The translations under genes were made by a program, and so were the position numbers. The notes beneath the pieces are model-generated. The model ran no database searches and was not told the origin of the DNA. It saw nothing but the letters and a program-made list of their open reading frames with translations. DNA of 64,000 bases from positions 44,968,513-45,032,512 of the forward strand of contig CM055870.1 of NCBI GenBank assembly GCA_029582165.1, in the 5' to 3' direction. Shown in pieces: positions 27,401-41,200 of the stretch. Each line of letters opens with the position of its first letter. Position 1 is the stretch's first letter. The stretch comes from Portulaca oleracea. Lineage: Eukaryota; Streptophyta; Magnoliopsida; Caryophyllales; Portulacaceae.

Positions 27401-30400
27401 AATAATTCTATTTTTGAGTAACTTTGTATTGTTGGAGACTTGGAGTGAATTTCTCGATCATTATATAAAATCGAACATTTTTGGATTTTGTCAATCTTAT
27501 AATACGGAGAGCTTGAGGGCATATTTTTATGTTCTAATTGCAACCAATATACATGAGTGATATCTTATTTTTAAATTTTTTTGGTTGCTCATTAAAACTT
27601 ATTAAAAAACTATTAGGATCTAATTATCTATTGCTACTTGTTAGGGTGAAAATCAGAGCATATATACAATGAAAGAGAAATACGATGATAGGTATGAAAT
27701 CATGCATAATATTGGAGGCAAAAACAAATATAAACTGGGTGGTATGATATTTAATGTGGAACCACAAGGCGACAAAAAACCATACGTGACCATCAATATT
27801 CACTAGTAAATAGGAGGTATGACAAGAGGTAAAGTAAACACTTCCATACACTCTCGTGACCTAGGGATGAGTAGGAGTGAAGATGTGTAAAGAACATTGT
27901 AGCTTTATCATGGGGGAGTCTCAAAGTCACTCACATCGGGCACATATCATAAGATGAATATAACCTTCTATTTGTAGGGATAAGCTTGCTATAAATCTAC
28001 CTTAAATTCTATTACAAATACAATCAGGTTTACTAAATTTAATACAATTAGGAAACTTGACATAATTTAGAACAAATTATTAGGTGGTCAAGAAACAATG
28101 TGATTTCCAGACATATCCTTACAATCTCTACTTTGCAAAGATCAACGGAAGCTCTGAAATTTCTTCACCATCGACAGATCTCTAAAAGATAGAACCATGA
28201 TGGATAAATAACCGGTTGAATGGTCATAATCCAGACTCTCTAGATTATTTCTCCAGCATGTTGCATCTGATCTTGCGATCAACTTCTTAACCTCTTATTA
28301 GGAAAGCTCTAGCACCCTAGCTCTTATGACCAAACTCTAACTTTATCCTAAATTTGATTGAACTTGACTATGAAGAAATTTAACCTAGTTAGTGGGATTT
28401 GAATTTCATTGAATCTAGCTATACCGAGTCTCAAAAAGTTTATCTTAACTCCATTAGGATCTTAATCTTGTTGTACCCGACTCTGAAAGAATTTAACCTG
28501 ACTCTGGTAAGATTTGAATCTGATTTCATTTGGAGTACCCATAATAAACCTAGCTTTGATACAACTTGTTAGGATCAAATATAGCTCAAATGCTACTTGT
28601 TATGATCTTATTCACATCTATTACTACTTACAAGGGTAAGAATTAGAGCAAATATGCAGCGAAAGAGAAATAAGATGATAAGTATGAAGATGTGGATAAT
28701 CATGGATGTAAGAATAAAGATAAAAGGATAGGTGCGATATTTGATGTGGAAACTCAAGTTGAAAAGAAGCACAAGTAGCAACAAATACCAACTAGTAAAA
28801 AGGGGATATTATAAGTTTCGTACAATCTCACATCTTAGGGATAAGTAGGAGTGAAAATGTGCAATGAACATTGTACCTCGCTTATGAGTGATTTCTAAAG
28901 GTACTCATATCAACCATATATTACAAGGTGAATATAACCTTCTATTTATTGGGATGAACTTCCTATGAATCCACGCTAAATTCTGCTCCAAAATCAATTA
29001 GATTTATTATACCAACTACAATTAGGAAATCTAACATAATTTGAAAATAAATTGTTGATATGTCAAGAAAATGGGTAACTTTAAGACATTATCCTAACAA
29101 AGACAATGCCTGAAAAAATGGAGCAACTAGTGGACTAGACTATTTTCGACTGATTTACCATGATTCAGTGTGAACTACCTAGAATTAGACCAGCATAAAT
29201 CATACATATTCTACTTCCAAGAAGTGTAATTATTATATGTAGTTTTGAAAAACTTGTTGAACCTAACCTAGTGATAGGTTATCATACCTTGTATTGAGGG
29301 GCAAGAGAGGGGTTGTGCTAGCACAAAAAAAAAAAAAGGATAGGTTTTTGAGAATTGGAAAGTGGTCAAACTAGGCAATGGGCCTCTTTACCATCAATGC
29401 TCATTATGGATAAAAGTTTATTTCAACATTTATACTATGCTAGTGGCTAGTAGTAAGGTCTTTGGTATTAGCTACACCTAGAAGTTATGTATAATACATT
29501 TTATATGTGTAAGATATTTTTATTCGTATTAGATACTTTACAAAAGGTTTTTCGCCAAAATTAGGTAGGTTCCCCAATGTTTATTGAATCTTATCGGTGA
29601 TTAGCTTAGTTGGATTGTAGAAATATATATTTTTTTGGGGTCAATGTGGTTAATTGAAAGGGAGAATTTGGAATTTCTATCCGTGTGATGTCAAATTATT
29701 GTTATACAATACCTTGAAATTTAATAATTAATTGTTTGAGAAGTATATAAAAAATTTCTACCCATGGCCGGGTCATGCCGGTTTTGAGCGGTTCAACCGG
29801 TAACCGGTATGACCAGGTCCAACCAGTTGACCCATTGACCCACTGAGTCAACTGGTATGGTCACCGGGCCAGGTCTGAAACAGGGGTGGGGTGGGGTGGG
29901 GTGGGGGGGGGTGGGGGGAAGGTTGTTGACACATGCTATCACTAGGTATGCAATACTTTTTGTTTATGAAGTTATCTATGTTATTGCTTGATCTTTTTCC
30001 CTCAGTGATAATATTATTTTGCCTTTTAAATTAAATATATTGCCGATTATTAGATTTCAATAAATCCTTTTGGTTGATTTTACATCAGTGGTGTGTAAAA
30101 TATTTCCACGTGACCCCTTTTGTATAGGAATGTCTTTACGACAATGGACACCTTTTATTATATGTAGGTTGTAAAGTGGTACGTAATCCCTAAGATGACT
30201 TATTATTGAATAGGCTGGATACCCTCTTGTGACCCTTCTACTTTGTCTTGGAGAGCCGCAAAAGTTCCACACCGGTTTTGGTCCACATATGGAGCACCTA
30301 TACAAGCTTTTAAAGGTACATTGGAATCTTGGAGTATGAAAATCAACTTTTGTTTAGTCCATGACAAGTTTGATTGTAATTTATGGAGTTAAGGGAGCAT

Positions 30401-33400
30401 TTATATAGTCATATTTTTTGTTTGATAATGCTATAACGTATCGCCTGACTTTTGTTGCAGGACAAGAAGCATAGCTTTATGGCTTTAGATTGTCTTCACC
30501 GCGCTATGAGATTTTATCTAAGTGTTTATGCGCCTGAACAACCACCAAATCGGGTTTGGGATTATCTGGATAGTGTGACTTCACAATTATTAACTATGTT
30601 AAGGAAAGGAGTGCTTGCCCAAGATGTCCAATATGACAAACTCATTGAATTTTGTGTAGCAATTGGAGAAAGCAACTTGGATTTTGCAATGAACCATATG
30701 ATATTGGAATTATTGAGACAAGATAGTTCAAATGAAGCAAAAGTCATCGGTCTCAGAGCATTGCATAAAATAGTAGTTTCACCCTCAAGTGAATATGTAG
30801 GTTTGGAAATTTTTCAAGGTGATTCATGGTCTAACTAATAGTTACAATATTTATTTGGTGTGTTTCAATTATCATTTTAATCTACATTAGATTTTAATGT
30901 GAGTTAAATGGCAGTTCAAGATATTGGCCACTATATTCCAAAAGTGAAGGCTGCAATTGAGTTTATTTTAAGGTTATGCCACCGTACCTTCGGTCAAGCT
31001 CTTCTCACCTCATCGAGGACTACTCTTGGTAATCTTCTAGTACTACTAGCTCTCTCCAATATTAATGAACTCTAACTGACTTTGGAAAAAATATAACGTC
31101 GAAAGAAAAGTTTATCTTGAGCCATATGGAAAAACATGATGAGGGAGAAAAGTATAGAGAGAGGGGAAGGTGCCTAACTCTAAAAGAGGCAAAATGAAAA
31201 GCAATAGTTAAGGATAAATTTCTATTAGTAATTATTAATATGTATTGTAATTGTATATCAACATATATTATGAAAACAAAGTTGAGAAAACAATAATTAA
31301 AATGGGAAATGAGAGTACCATATTTTGTTATGTTCTGGTAATTGAATGATATGATATGCTTCTAAGATACACATCAGTGCATAGTTGTGTTGAAGTGTCC
31401 AATATGATTAGTCAAGTAGCCACTAGTTATAAGAATTGAATGGTGTATATGTTAGAGATGTTATTGTTCTTGAGGCCGATTTGCGTCTCTCATTATGCAA
31501 AGACATTCAAAATTGAATTTTCCAATCTTATAGCATCTTGCTTGCCAATTCAATGTGGAATCAATTTTAGTTTTAATCCTAATTTTAACTCAAAGTTCCA
31601 ACTATTAATGAAGAAATACTACTACTCATATACTCCTCTCCACCTCAAATGAAAGGGGAACTTAATCTAGTTTTTTGTTTCTTCAATCAAAATTACTGAA
31701 ATGACTAACATGAAATTTACTTTGACTCTAATCCCCCCAAAATTAACACGGCCAAATTACTGTAATGTTGCACTACTATAAGAGATATTATGATTGAAGA
31801 TTTTCTTAGAATGCTTCTGATGTTGTAATCATTAACAAATTTTTATGGCAGATGGTTCATTCCCCTTACATGGTGTAATATATATTTTTATCTTCTTGTC
31901 TTTTTTTTTCAAAGTTATATACGTAATATCATCTGCACAATCATATAATGCAAAACTTAATCTATATGTCAAGTTGTTTGTCCCTTCTCGCCCTTTTTTG
32001 CATTTTAGAAAGATGCATGGTGGCTATGAATAAGTTCATTATTGCTCTATTGCTTGCAATATAAAAATAAGGTCTAGGAACCAGACACAATTCTTTATAT
32101 GTAACAATTACATTCAATACTGCAAAAGATTTCAATATGAAAATTTCCATGCATCTTTTTGTCTTGCATTAGTTACTCAATCATCTATTAGAAGAATTGT
32201 ACATTGTCCAATCATCCCAAACTAAGTAGATTCCTTTTTTGTTTGGCTCAAAGTTTATATGACGAATTTGTTTCCTTTGTATCATATCACCCATAATCTC
32301 TCATTACTTTTTGGATGCTAGAATATTTTTCTTTTCAAATTACTACAAGTTTTTCGTATTATAGTTGTTCTTTGTCTAGTTTAATAATAACCTTCCTACT
32401 TGTTGAACTATTAAAGTACATTCAACATGTTGATGTGCTACTCACTTATGTGATATTTGTATCTGTAGATGCTGTCACCAAAGAAAAAAGTCAAGCTTAT
32501 CTTTTTCGGTCAGTTCTAAAATGCATACCTGACTTGATTGGAGAGGTAGGTCGCAGTGATAAAATCACTGAAATAATTCCTCAACATGGAATAAGTATAG
32601 ATCCTGGTGTACGTGAAGAAGCTGTGCAAGTACTTAATCGAATTGTGAAGTCCCTACCCCATCGACGGTTTGCTGTCATAAGAGGGATGGCAAACTTTAT
32701 TTTACGTTTGCCTGATGAATTCCCAATTCTTATTCAAACATCATTGGGACGCTTGTTGGAACTTATGCGCTTCTGGAGATTGCGTTTGCACGAGGAAAGA
32801 TTGGAGTTTGATGCCATGGATGCAACACATATGAGTGAGGAAATCGGCGCCTTCAGGAGACCTTCTGTTCATCGCTCAGGAGAAGCTACTGATTTTTGTG
32901 CTTCTGAGATTGATGCTGTTGGTCTTATCTTTCTTTGTTCTGTGGACACTCAAATTAGACATACTGCACTGGAGTTATTACGTTGTGTTCAGGCTTTATG
33001 GAATGATATAAGTGCTCTTGCTGTCTATGAGAAAGCAGACTACCTTTCAAGAAATGAAGTTGAACCTATATTTATAATTGACGTCTTAGAGGAAAACGGG
33101 GTGAGTCACTTTGCTTCTTTTTTCCTATCTTTTCTCAAATCTAAATATGAAGTTTGTTCGTTGAATTCAAGAGATCTAAGTTTTTGTAATGTTTTATATG
33201 ACCCATGATTAGCAGAATAAAAGCCATTACATTGAAAACTAAAACTAAAAGTGATAACTATGAACATCATGACAACATCAAACAACAATAATATTTGTAA
33301 TGGTAATACCAAAAACCATTGATCAAATGCAACAACCCAAAATGCCATATGCAATAAGTCAACCCACTTAAAATAATACAATTGTGGAGGACACTTATTG

Positions 33401-36400
33401 AAGGTCTTGAACTTTTATGTACTATATATCATCACAAACCTTCAATGAGTGTCCTACACAATTGTATTGCTTTTCAAGTACGATTTTCCATCCACTTTTA
33501 GGGTCCATTAAGAGCATGCTCTTGCGCCCCATTTCGTAGACAACATGCTCTTGAATATTCTCTTCTATATTGTTTTTGAGTATTTCTTTCTTTTATGGCC
33601 CCTAATATAGTCGTATACTCAATAAAATCATATTTGTTCTATTAGATCATCTCTTATAATCATTTTATCTTAGAAGGACAATTTTTCTGCCTATAAATAC
33701 ATGGATTTGTTCTTTTGCTCCCAAATCACTACTTTCATTTCATTTCTACAAATGCCGCAAATTATATAGTATATCATGGAAACCTTCCAAAGTGTTCTAC
33801 ATAAAATTTGAAATTAAATCAAATTATCAACTGATAATTTTTTTAATAAACTAGAACCAAAACCAAAACTCTGACATCCCGCCGAGGCAAGATATAGAGG
33901 GGATGTAGCAATCTTACCCCTAAATTTTGTAATGTAGAGATATTGATTCCAATTAACTTAAGATTTAGAAATCATTCACCACTTACTACTCCATGGAAAA
34001 GTAGCAGATAAGGTTTAATGAGACAGTTTTCTTTAGTCCATTGTAATCTAAGTCAAAAGCAAGGTTGTTAGAATCGGGATCCTAATTAGGTTCGATGGGC
34101 ATAATTAGGATCAGAATCGTAGAATCGGATTGAGGATCGTAAGATTCTAATACAATAGGAAAATATCTCAAATAAAGTTCTATGATAGTTAAAATGTTAA
34201 CATTTTATTCACTAGTAATGAAACAATACGTTAAATTGTATATCAGTTGATAACTTCAATACAAAATCTAAATTGTTAGGACAAAGTTTTAAAGATGATA
34301 TTGTGCGCAAACATTATCAAATTCAGGTAGAATCGTGGATCGAATCGCAGGATCGTATTGCGATTCTAACATATAATATTCAGGCAAAACCAGGATCGTA
34401 CGATTCTAATTACTTTAAGATCCTAGTAAGAGTTGGATCGATGGAGGATTTTTGGATCGTAAACTCGTAGAATTGTTGATCCGAATTAGGATTTTAATAA
34501 CTATGGTCAAAAGATAATAAGTTTAATAACTTTAAGTATATTAATAAATTTTCCAATAATATTGACAAATTGAGATAAATTTTATGATAAATAGTAATAA
34601 CTTTCTTCTAAAATTGAAGATATACTTAGGTAGGTAATCTATAAAATTTTAGTCTAAAAAATTACATCATGGACCTAGGCAAATGACATTTATGTATATC
34701 ATGGGGTTTGGACATATCAAGCAAAATTTTCATTGAGATAATTTTAGGAGAACATGAAAATTTTGAATAGTTTTAAATAACATAATATGAATACTTGTTA
34801 TATGTTTTACTAACTCTGTTTGGTTTTATTTCTTCTCGTAACTAACTTTAAGAGTCACATACACTTTAAAATTTGGGTAAAAATTTTGTAACTTACCATT
34901 ACTACCCCTGTTTTATTCATCTGTAGAAGTGACAAATATTAATTAAGGCCCTGTTCTTTTCTGCGGTATGGTGTAGTTTGGTGGAATTGTGGTGGGTGTG
35001 GTAAAATTGTGGTAGGTTATTGGTATATGGGATAGGTGAGGAGAGAAAATGTAAAAAGTAGAGGAGAAAAGTAAGGAGGGAGAAAAGTAATGATTTGTGG
35101 TAAAGTGTGGTGAGTTGTGGCAAACTGCGGTATACTGTGACACCGTAGTTTGCCAACCGTAGAAAAGAACAGGGCCTAAAACAAAATTATTAATATTTAC
35201 TAGAGGTATAATACATTTGAAATCTTACAAGTAAGGGTACGTCAAATTGTAGGGTAAATTCAATTTATCAAAATTTACCAAATTTTGCCTAAATTTACCT
35301 AAATTTACCAAAGTTAAAAAACAAAAAGTTTAATTTTGATATATCAGCATAAATTTGGCAAAAGTTACTAAAAATTATCAAAAATTATTTTTATCCAACT
35401 GCTATTTACCCATGAATTTTACACACCCTAAGAAGTAACAAATTTTTTAAGACAAAAAAAGTTAACAAAAATGATCACTCATAAAATTAAATATAAGTAT
35501 ATTTAAATTATTATAAAGTTATGTTTCATTATTTTGAGGGTTATTACAACTTATAAATAATATAAAAATAATTATTTATTAATATTTTTTTATAAATATA
35601 AAACTATACATAAAATATGCATTTTCTAATATAATTGATAAAATTAAGCTATTATTTATATTTTTTGACCTAGTTAATAAATATTATACTCTTATAGTTG
35701 ATAAATATATATATATAATTATTATAGAAAACATTATTAAAAATTACAAAAATATGAAATATGACAAGATGATTATTAACCATATTAAAGACGTGTATCA
35801 TTGCCATTACTTGTAAAGAGTAAAGAGTAAAGACCTAACCCGTCACTTGTCGGATTGTCGTCCCAACAACTCTCACTTCCGGCACTGTACTGCCACCAAC
35901 ACCACCATATCACCACCACCGCAAGCTAGTTATGGCGATCCGTAAGTATAATTCGAATTCGAGATACAATCGAGGTATTGGTAAAGGCTCCTACGGTAAT
36001 GTTAGTCTCAGAGTTCGACAGTCCAATGGCGGTTTGTTCTCTTCATCGTCATGTGGGCAACGATGGAGTATCTCGTGTTCGCAGATTCTTTGGAGGATGA
36101 AATTCCAATTCTTTGTTCGATTTTGTGCTCTTAACTGTTCGTTCATGGATTCTACGGCAAAAATGGCTTCGAAATTTGTCATCTCCCAATGAATTGTAAG
36201 TTTATGAAATTGGGAGACATTAAGTTAACAATTGAGCAATTAGAAACTAGTAAATGAGCTTTTATATATGTTTTTATTGAGCTTTTACATATAGTTGATT
36301 ATAAGTTCATAATGTAAATGTATTTCGTATTACATGTAGCATGTATATATGCTTGAATCGAGCACTTTGGTACGGAAGAGCATCTTCTTGTTATCTACTG

Positions 36401-38202
36401 AGCAATTTGTAGACTACCACATTAGCATTTTATGATGTAGTAATGATCATTGCCATTTTTAATTTTTTTAATAATGGAGATGAAAATGAGCGTTTTATTC
36501 ATCATCAAGTAGTGGGCATTTTGAAGATTATCAAATGAACAATTGGTAAAGTATGAAATGAGCATTCTATTTGAGAGGTAGAGTGTCAAATGAGCATTAT
36601 GTTTCAGAAGTATTGAGCATTATCTTTTGAATGGTAATGAACATTTTATAATTTTATAATGGGGATTTTGCTGATTAGTAATTAGCATTTTGTTGAGCAA
36701 TTTATATATTGCCATATGAACAATTTGAAGAGTATTAAATGATCATTTTTGTTTGAGTGATCTGCGATTATACCAACTAAAAACAAATTTACTATGTTCA
36801 GACCAAAGTAGAGTAATCAACAGGAAAGGTATTCCACTTGCAATGAAAAATGAAATAACATAGTAGAAGAAGATTCCCCTTTGGTGTGCATTTTAGCCAA
36901 TTGGCAAGTCACCAGTGGTAGGTAGACACATGATCAAATAGTTGAAGGGCCCATCAAAAAGCCTTGTATGTCATCACCTGATGTTGTCACATTTTATGTG
37001 AGGATTGATTTGCTTCAAATCACATTCTTTTCTTTATCAACATTGTTAGATTTGTAATCATGTTTATTCTGAAAGTTGTTTGCTATGCTGTAACAGGATG
37101 ATATTGTTCAGAGTGCATATTGGGATCCCGGGCGTCCATTTGACCTGAGACGTGAATGGGATGCAGTTCCAACTGATGTTAATATTCAATCTATTCTTTT
37201 TGAGAGCTCAGATAAGAACAGATGGGCACGCTGTCTTAGTGAGCTTGTAAAATATGCTGCTGAACTTTGCCCAAGTGCTATCAACGAAGCAAAGTAAGCA
37301 TTTTTTATTGTTGGTTGTCAAGGTGACTTCCAGCTAGCTTTTTGCTAACTTGGTCATATCCTCTATGTCGTGTTTGTGATATTTCAAACCAGCAGTTGCT
37401 CACTATTACTGTTTTTGTTTGTCTTGTCATCACCTTATTTTGGTAGAATTTGGTAATATATTGCCTTGCCATAGCCAGTACTAGTGTTAAAGGTAAATTG
37501 AAGAGATGTTATTTAGCACTTATCATGAATTTGTCTCTTTCATTTTCTATCTATACAGAATAGAAATTTGTGTCAGGTTTAACCCAATATATTGGACCAG
37601 GTCCGAGGTTATACGACGGCTTGCTTATATTACACCTGCTGACCTTGGTGGCAAAGCCAACCAGACACAAGATGCTGATAACAAACTCGATCAGTGGCTA
37701 ATTTATGCAATGTTTGCATGCTCATGTCCTGACTCCAAGGAAGCGGGAAACTTTGGAGCTACAAAAACTCTTTTCAAACTGATGTTTCCTTCTCTAAGAT
37801 CTGGATTAGAAACACAAGTAGTAAGTAAATAAGCTGAAATAAATGTTTAAATGGGCTTCTGTCTACACACAACTTGTTATTACAATTGCTATTCATAAGC
37901 AGAACTCAAAAGTAGAAAAGCTCATTTAAAGGCAGAATGGGAAACATTAGGCTTTGAAGAAGTTATTCAAGGAGAAAAATAATATTAATTGTGAAGATAG
38001 AAGTTGCACTGAGGGAGTATATTAGCATTCTGGATGCATGGTGGACTGGTGTGTGTGTGTTTCAAAAAAATGGTTAAAGTAGGCCCGCCGCTGGGGGCAA
38101 GGTGTAAGCACCAAGTTTTCCATGACAAGCATGGTCCATCAAGTCATCAACCCAATAATTTCTGCACAGATGGAAAATTTTGTGCTCCATGTATACACAT
38201 GC

Positions 38203-38245
<43 letters not shown>

Positions 38246-41200
38246 GCTATTTGGGCGCGGATATACACATTGGCTCACACACGTGTATTTGTGTGCTTTC
38301 GAACCTTTGCATGAGCGTGTGCTGTGCTCTGCTGGGATGCAAACGAGCTGCGCCGGGGGGGGGGGGGGGCAGCTGGGTAGGTGGGTGGGTGGGTTGTAAG
38401 TCATTTGCTGAAATCATTTGTGTAACCGTCACCTTTGCAAAACCATTTTTACCCTCTCACCTTTGTGATGTTGACAGTTGCCTCCCTGGCCATCATTTTT
38501 CCGGTTACAAGTTATTTTTTTCATTTTTTTTTGCTTGAGAAATGACATATTCACTCCTTTTTTTATTTTTAGCTTAATTCGGTGACCATGGTTTGATTAA
38601 CCTAAATAACATCTTTGCTAATTTAAAATGAGTAAATACTAAAATGTGTATTTCTCAAGCATTAAAGTGAAAAAAAAATATTCCCAGAAAATTGATGGCT
38701 AGGGGGCAAATATCAATATCACAAAGCTGGGGGGGGGGTTGAAAATGATTTCACAAAGGTGAGAGTTAAAAAGTGATTCTCAAAACAGTTTTTTTTTTTG
38801 TTGTTTTTTTTTCGGACACCGGGGGAGGGGCGGGGGTGGTTGGTGGGGGGTTTTTGTATATATGTCTGTGTCCCTTTGGCTTGACCATTTGTTTGCTTAT
38901 TATTCATATCATCACAGGACTAGACCCAATGGTTAGTTCTATAACTACTGCTGTAGAGGGACAATGAGTGAGCATTATATCCTATACTATTGAGGCATAT
39001 TTACCTCCTTTTGGATGAATCGAAGTATTATTGAAGATCAACCAAATTATTATCTCGTTTGTACTTTGGAGTGAGGACTGAGGACTAAGAACCTTTAGAA
39101 ATGTAATTTCAGTGAATGAAGAATACTCAAGAAATATGAGCATAAAATACGACACTGAATAATTTGACTGTGCCGATATGACAAATTTTCTTCAGAAGCT
39201 TTTCTGTTTGTTAGTTCTTATGTCTGGGCGTTTCTTATTCCATGAATAATTGGTAGTGATGTTTCCTTGTTTACAATGTTTCAGCATGCTGCTACTCTGG
39301 CTCTTGGTCATTGTCATCTTGAAATATGTGAAATATTGTTTGGCGAACTTGCATCATTCATTGATGAGGTGTCTTCGGAGACAGAAGGGAGGCCAAAGTG
39401 GAAGGTATAGTTTCGTTGTGATTCACAACTCGAAATGTGCTATTGCTTCATTTTCTATTGAAATGCTGTTGAACTTGGAAACATAAATGTTTCAAAGTGT
39501 GAATATTAGCACCTAGGAATGAATTTCTGTATTAATGGAGGTCAAGATTTTTTGCCTGATGTAACTCAAGCTTTAAAGAAATTTTTCATGATCAAATACT
39601 GGGAGGTAAATGTGTGGGTTCTGTAAAGGTCTTTTAAGACATTAACACCCTTTGCTTTACTATGTGGTGGACCTACTTTACTGCTAATTGTACGAGAATT
39701 AGATCACATGGGTTACTAATGGGCTAGTCAAGCAGGCTGGGTGATTAGGTCTTATGTGATGTTGTACAAGCAGGTGATCCAGTGGGTTGGGAAGTAGGTG
39801 AATGGGCCTGATTGGAAGACGACATCATTCTGTTGAAGTGAAGAGAAAAGGTCTGGTTTGTGTAGGCGTGGACTAGGATGCGATAAGTGGCATATGGAAA
39901 GACTTAGGTAATTGATTATCATATGAGGGCGAGAGACCTCTAGATTTGGGATGCAATGGTATGGAGGGAAGGATAACGGCAGGAGTCCACGATGAGTAAC
40001 TGGTGTGTCGTGGAGGACTGGAGTGACTCTGAATAATGCCAGAGTAAGGGAAAACGTGATCATGAAAATTCACATGTCAGCTTATGTACAAGCAATTATG
40101 TTGGGCAGTGTCCCAATTCCATTCAGACTCAAGTTTGGAAATAAATAATTATTTTCCTTAAAGATACTACTTGAACTCTAAGCAGTTGAGTTCGAGTAGA
40201 AGACTATTCTACGTCTACTTGAGTTAACTATAAATACTAGGTTGTTCAACCGAGTTTGGTGTGGCCAAATTATGTGCCTCTTAGGCACCCTTATGAGATC
40301 TCTTTTTCTATTCCGCTTTGAGAGTATTTATTATGAGATTGTAATCTCCCTTATATCTCGTTACGCTTCCTTTGAGATATGTCTATTCTCGTTGTGCTAT
40401 AACCATTTGAGATCTTTCCTTCTTGATCTCGTTGTGTTATACAACCGTCTGGGATACCCTTTGTAATCTACTTCCGTTGTGCTATAATCGGTTGAGATCA
40501 TTCCATCTTGATCTCATTGTGTTATACAGCCGTTTGGGATATCCTTTGGAATCTCTCCATTATAGTGGATTTTATCTTGCCTCCTGTGGTTTTTTACCGT
40601 TTTGGGTTTCCACGTAAAAATCTTGTCTTCATCACCCCTACGTTGATCTTGTTTATTTTCTCAAATACCTACATCCCTAAATTAATTATCTTGTTCGTTT
40701 CCGCTGCAATATTAGATACGGTTCAATTTGGATCTAATATCTATTAATTGAATCTTGATCCTAACAAATTAGTTAAAGAATCATAACATTGGAAGGCACC
40801 TTATTACAAGGTTGAAGTTTGTGAATCATTTTAGGGGTCAAGTTTGGATAATCTTGACTTTCAGAAGATAGCGAAAATTATAGTTGATGTGTCTTAGTTC
40901 AGGGAATAATTAATGAAATAGAAAGAAGCGATATTAAGAATTGGAGTGGGTAAGCGATTTATGAAAAAACTATTGTAAAAGAAGCATGCACCTGGAATTT
41001 ATCAGGGAGATAAGCTTCAACAGGAAAAGTTCTAGTCATCTTAGTTATGTGATTGCTTTCTTGTTGCAACTCCATTCCATTGTTGAGTGTGTGGAGTAGA
41101 GTTTCTAAAATAAATACCTAGGCTAGGCAGAGATGATATAAAAGATATATAATCATTTTCTTTGCCCCCATCACTTTAAAGTAACAATCTTGGTGCTTAA

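Noticed and set aside
30057..30305. Minus-strand ORF of 82 codons
   Set aside because: It is the antisense shadow of conserved exon 6 of the FURRY homolog and resembles no protein.
32315..32468. Upstream part of the ATG-led frame at exon 9
   Set aside because: It lies before a good acceptor, is T-rich, and has no match to the conserved protein; treated as intron.
36200..36760. CRISPR-like or satellite array
   Set aside because: Word spacing is irregular and repeats are short and degenerate; this is plant nuclear DNA.
38034..38538. Overlapping ORFs through the AT/GT repeat and G-run
   Set aside because: Products are microsatellite translations.
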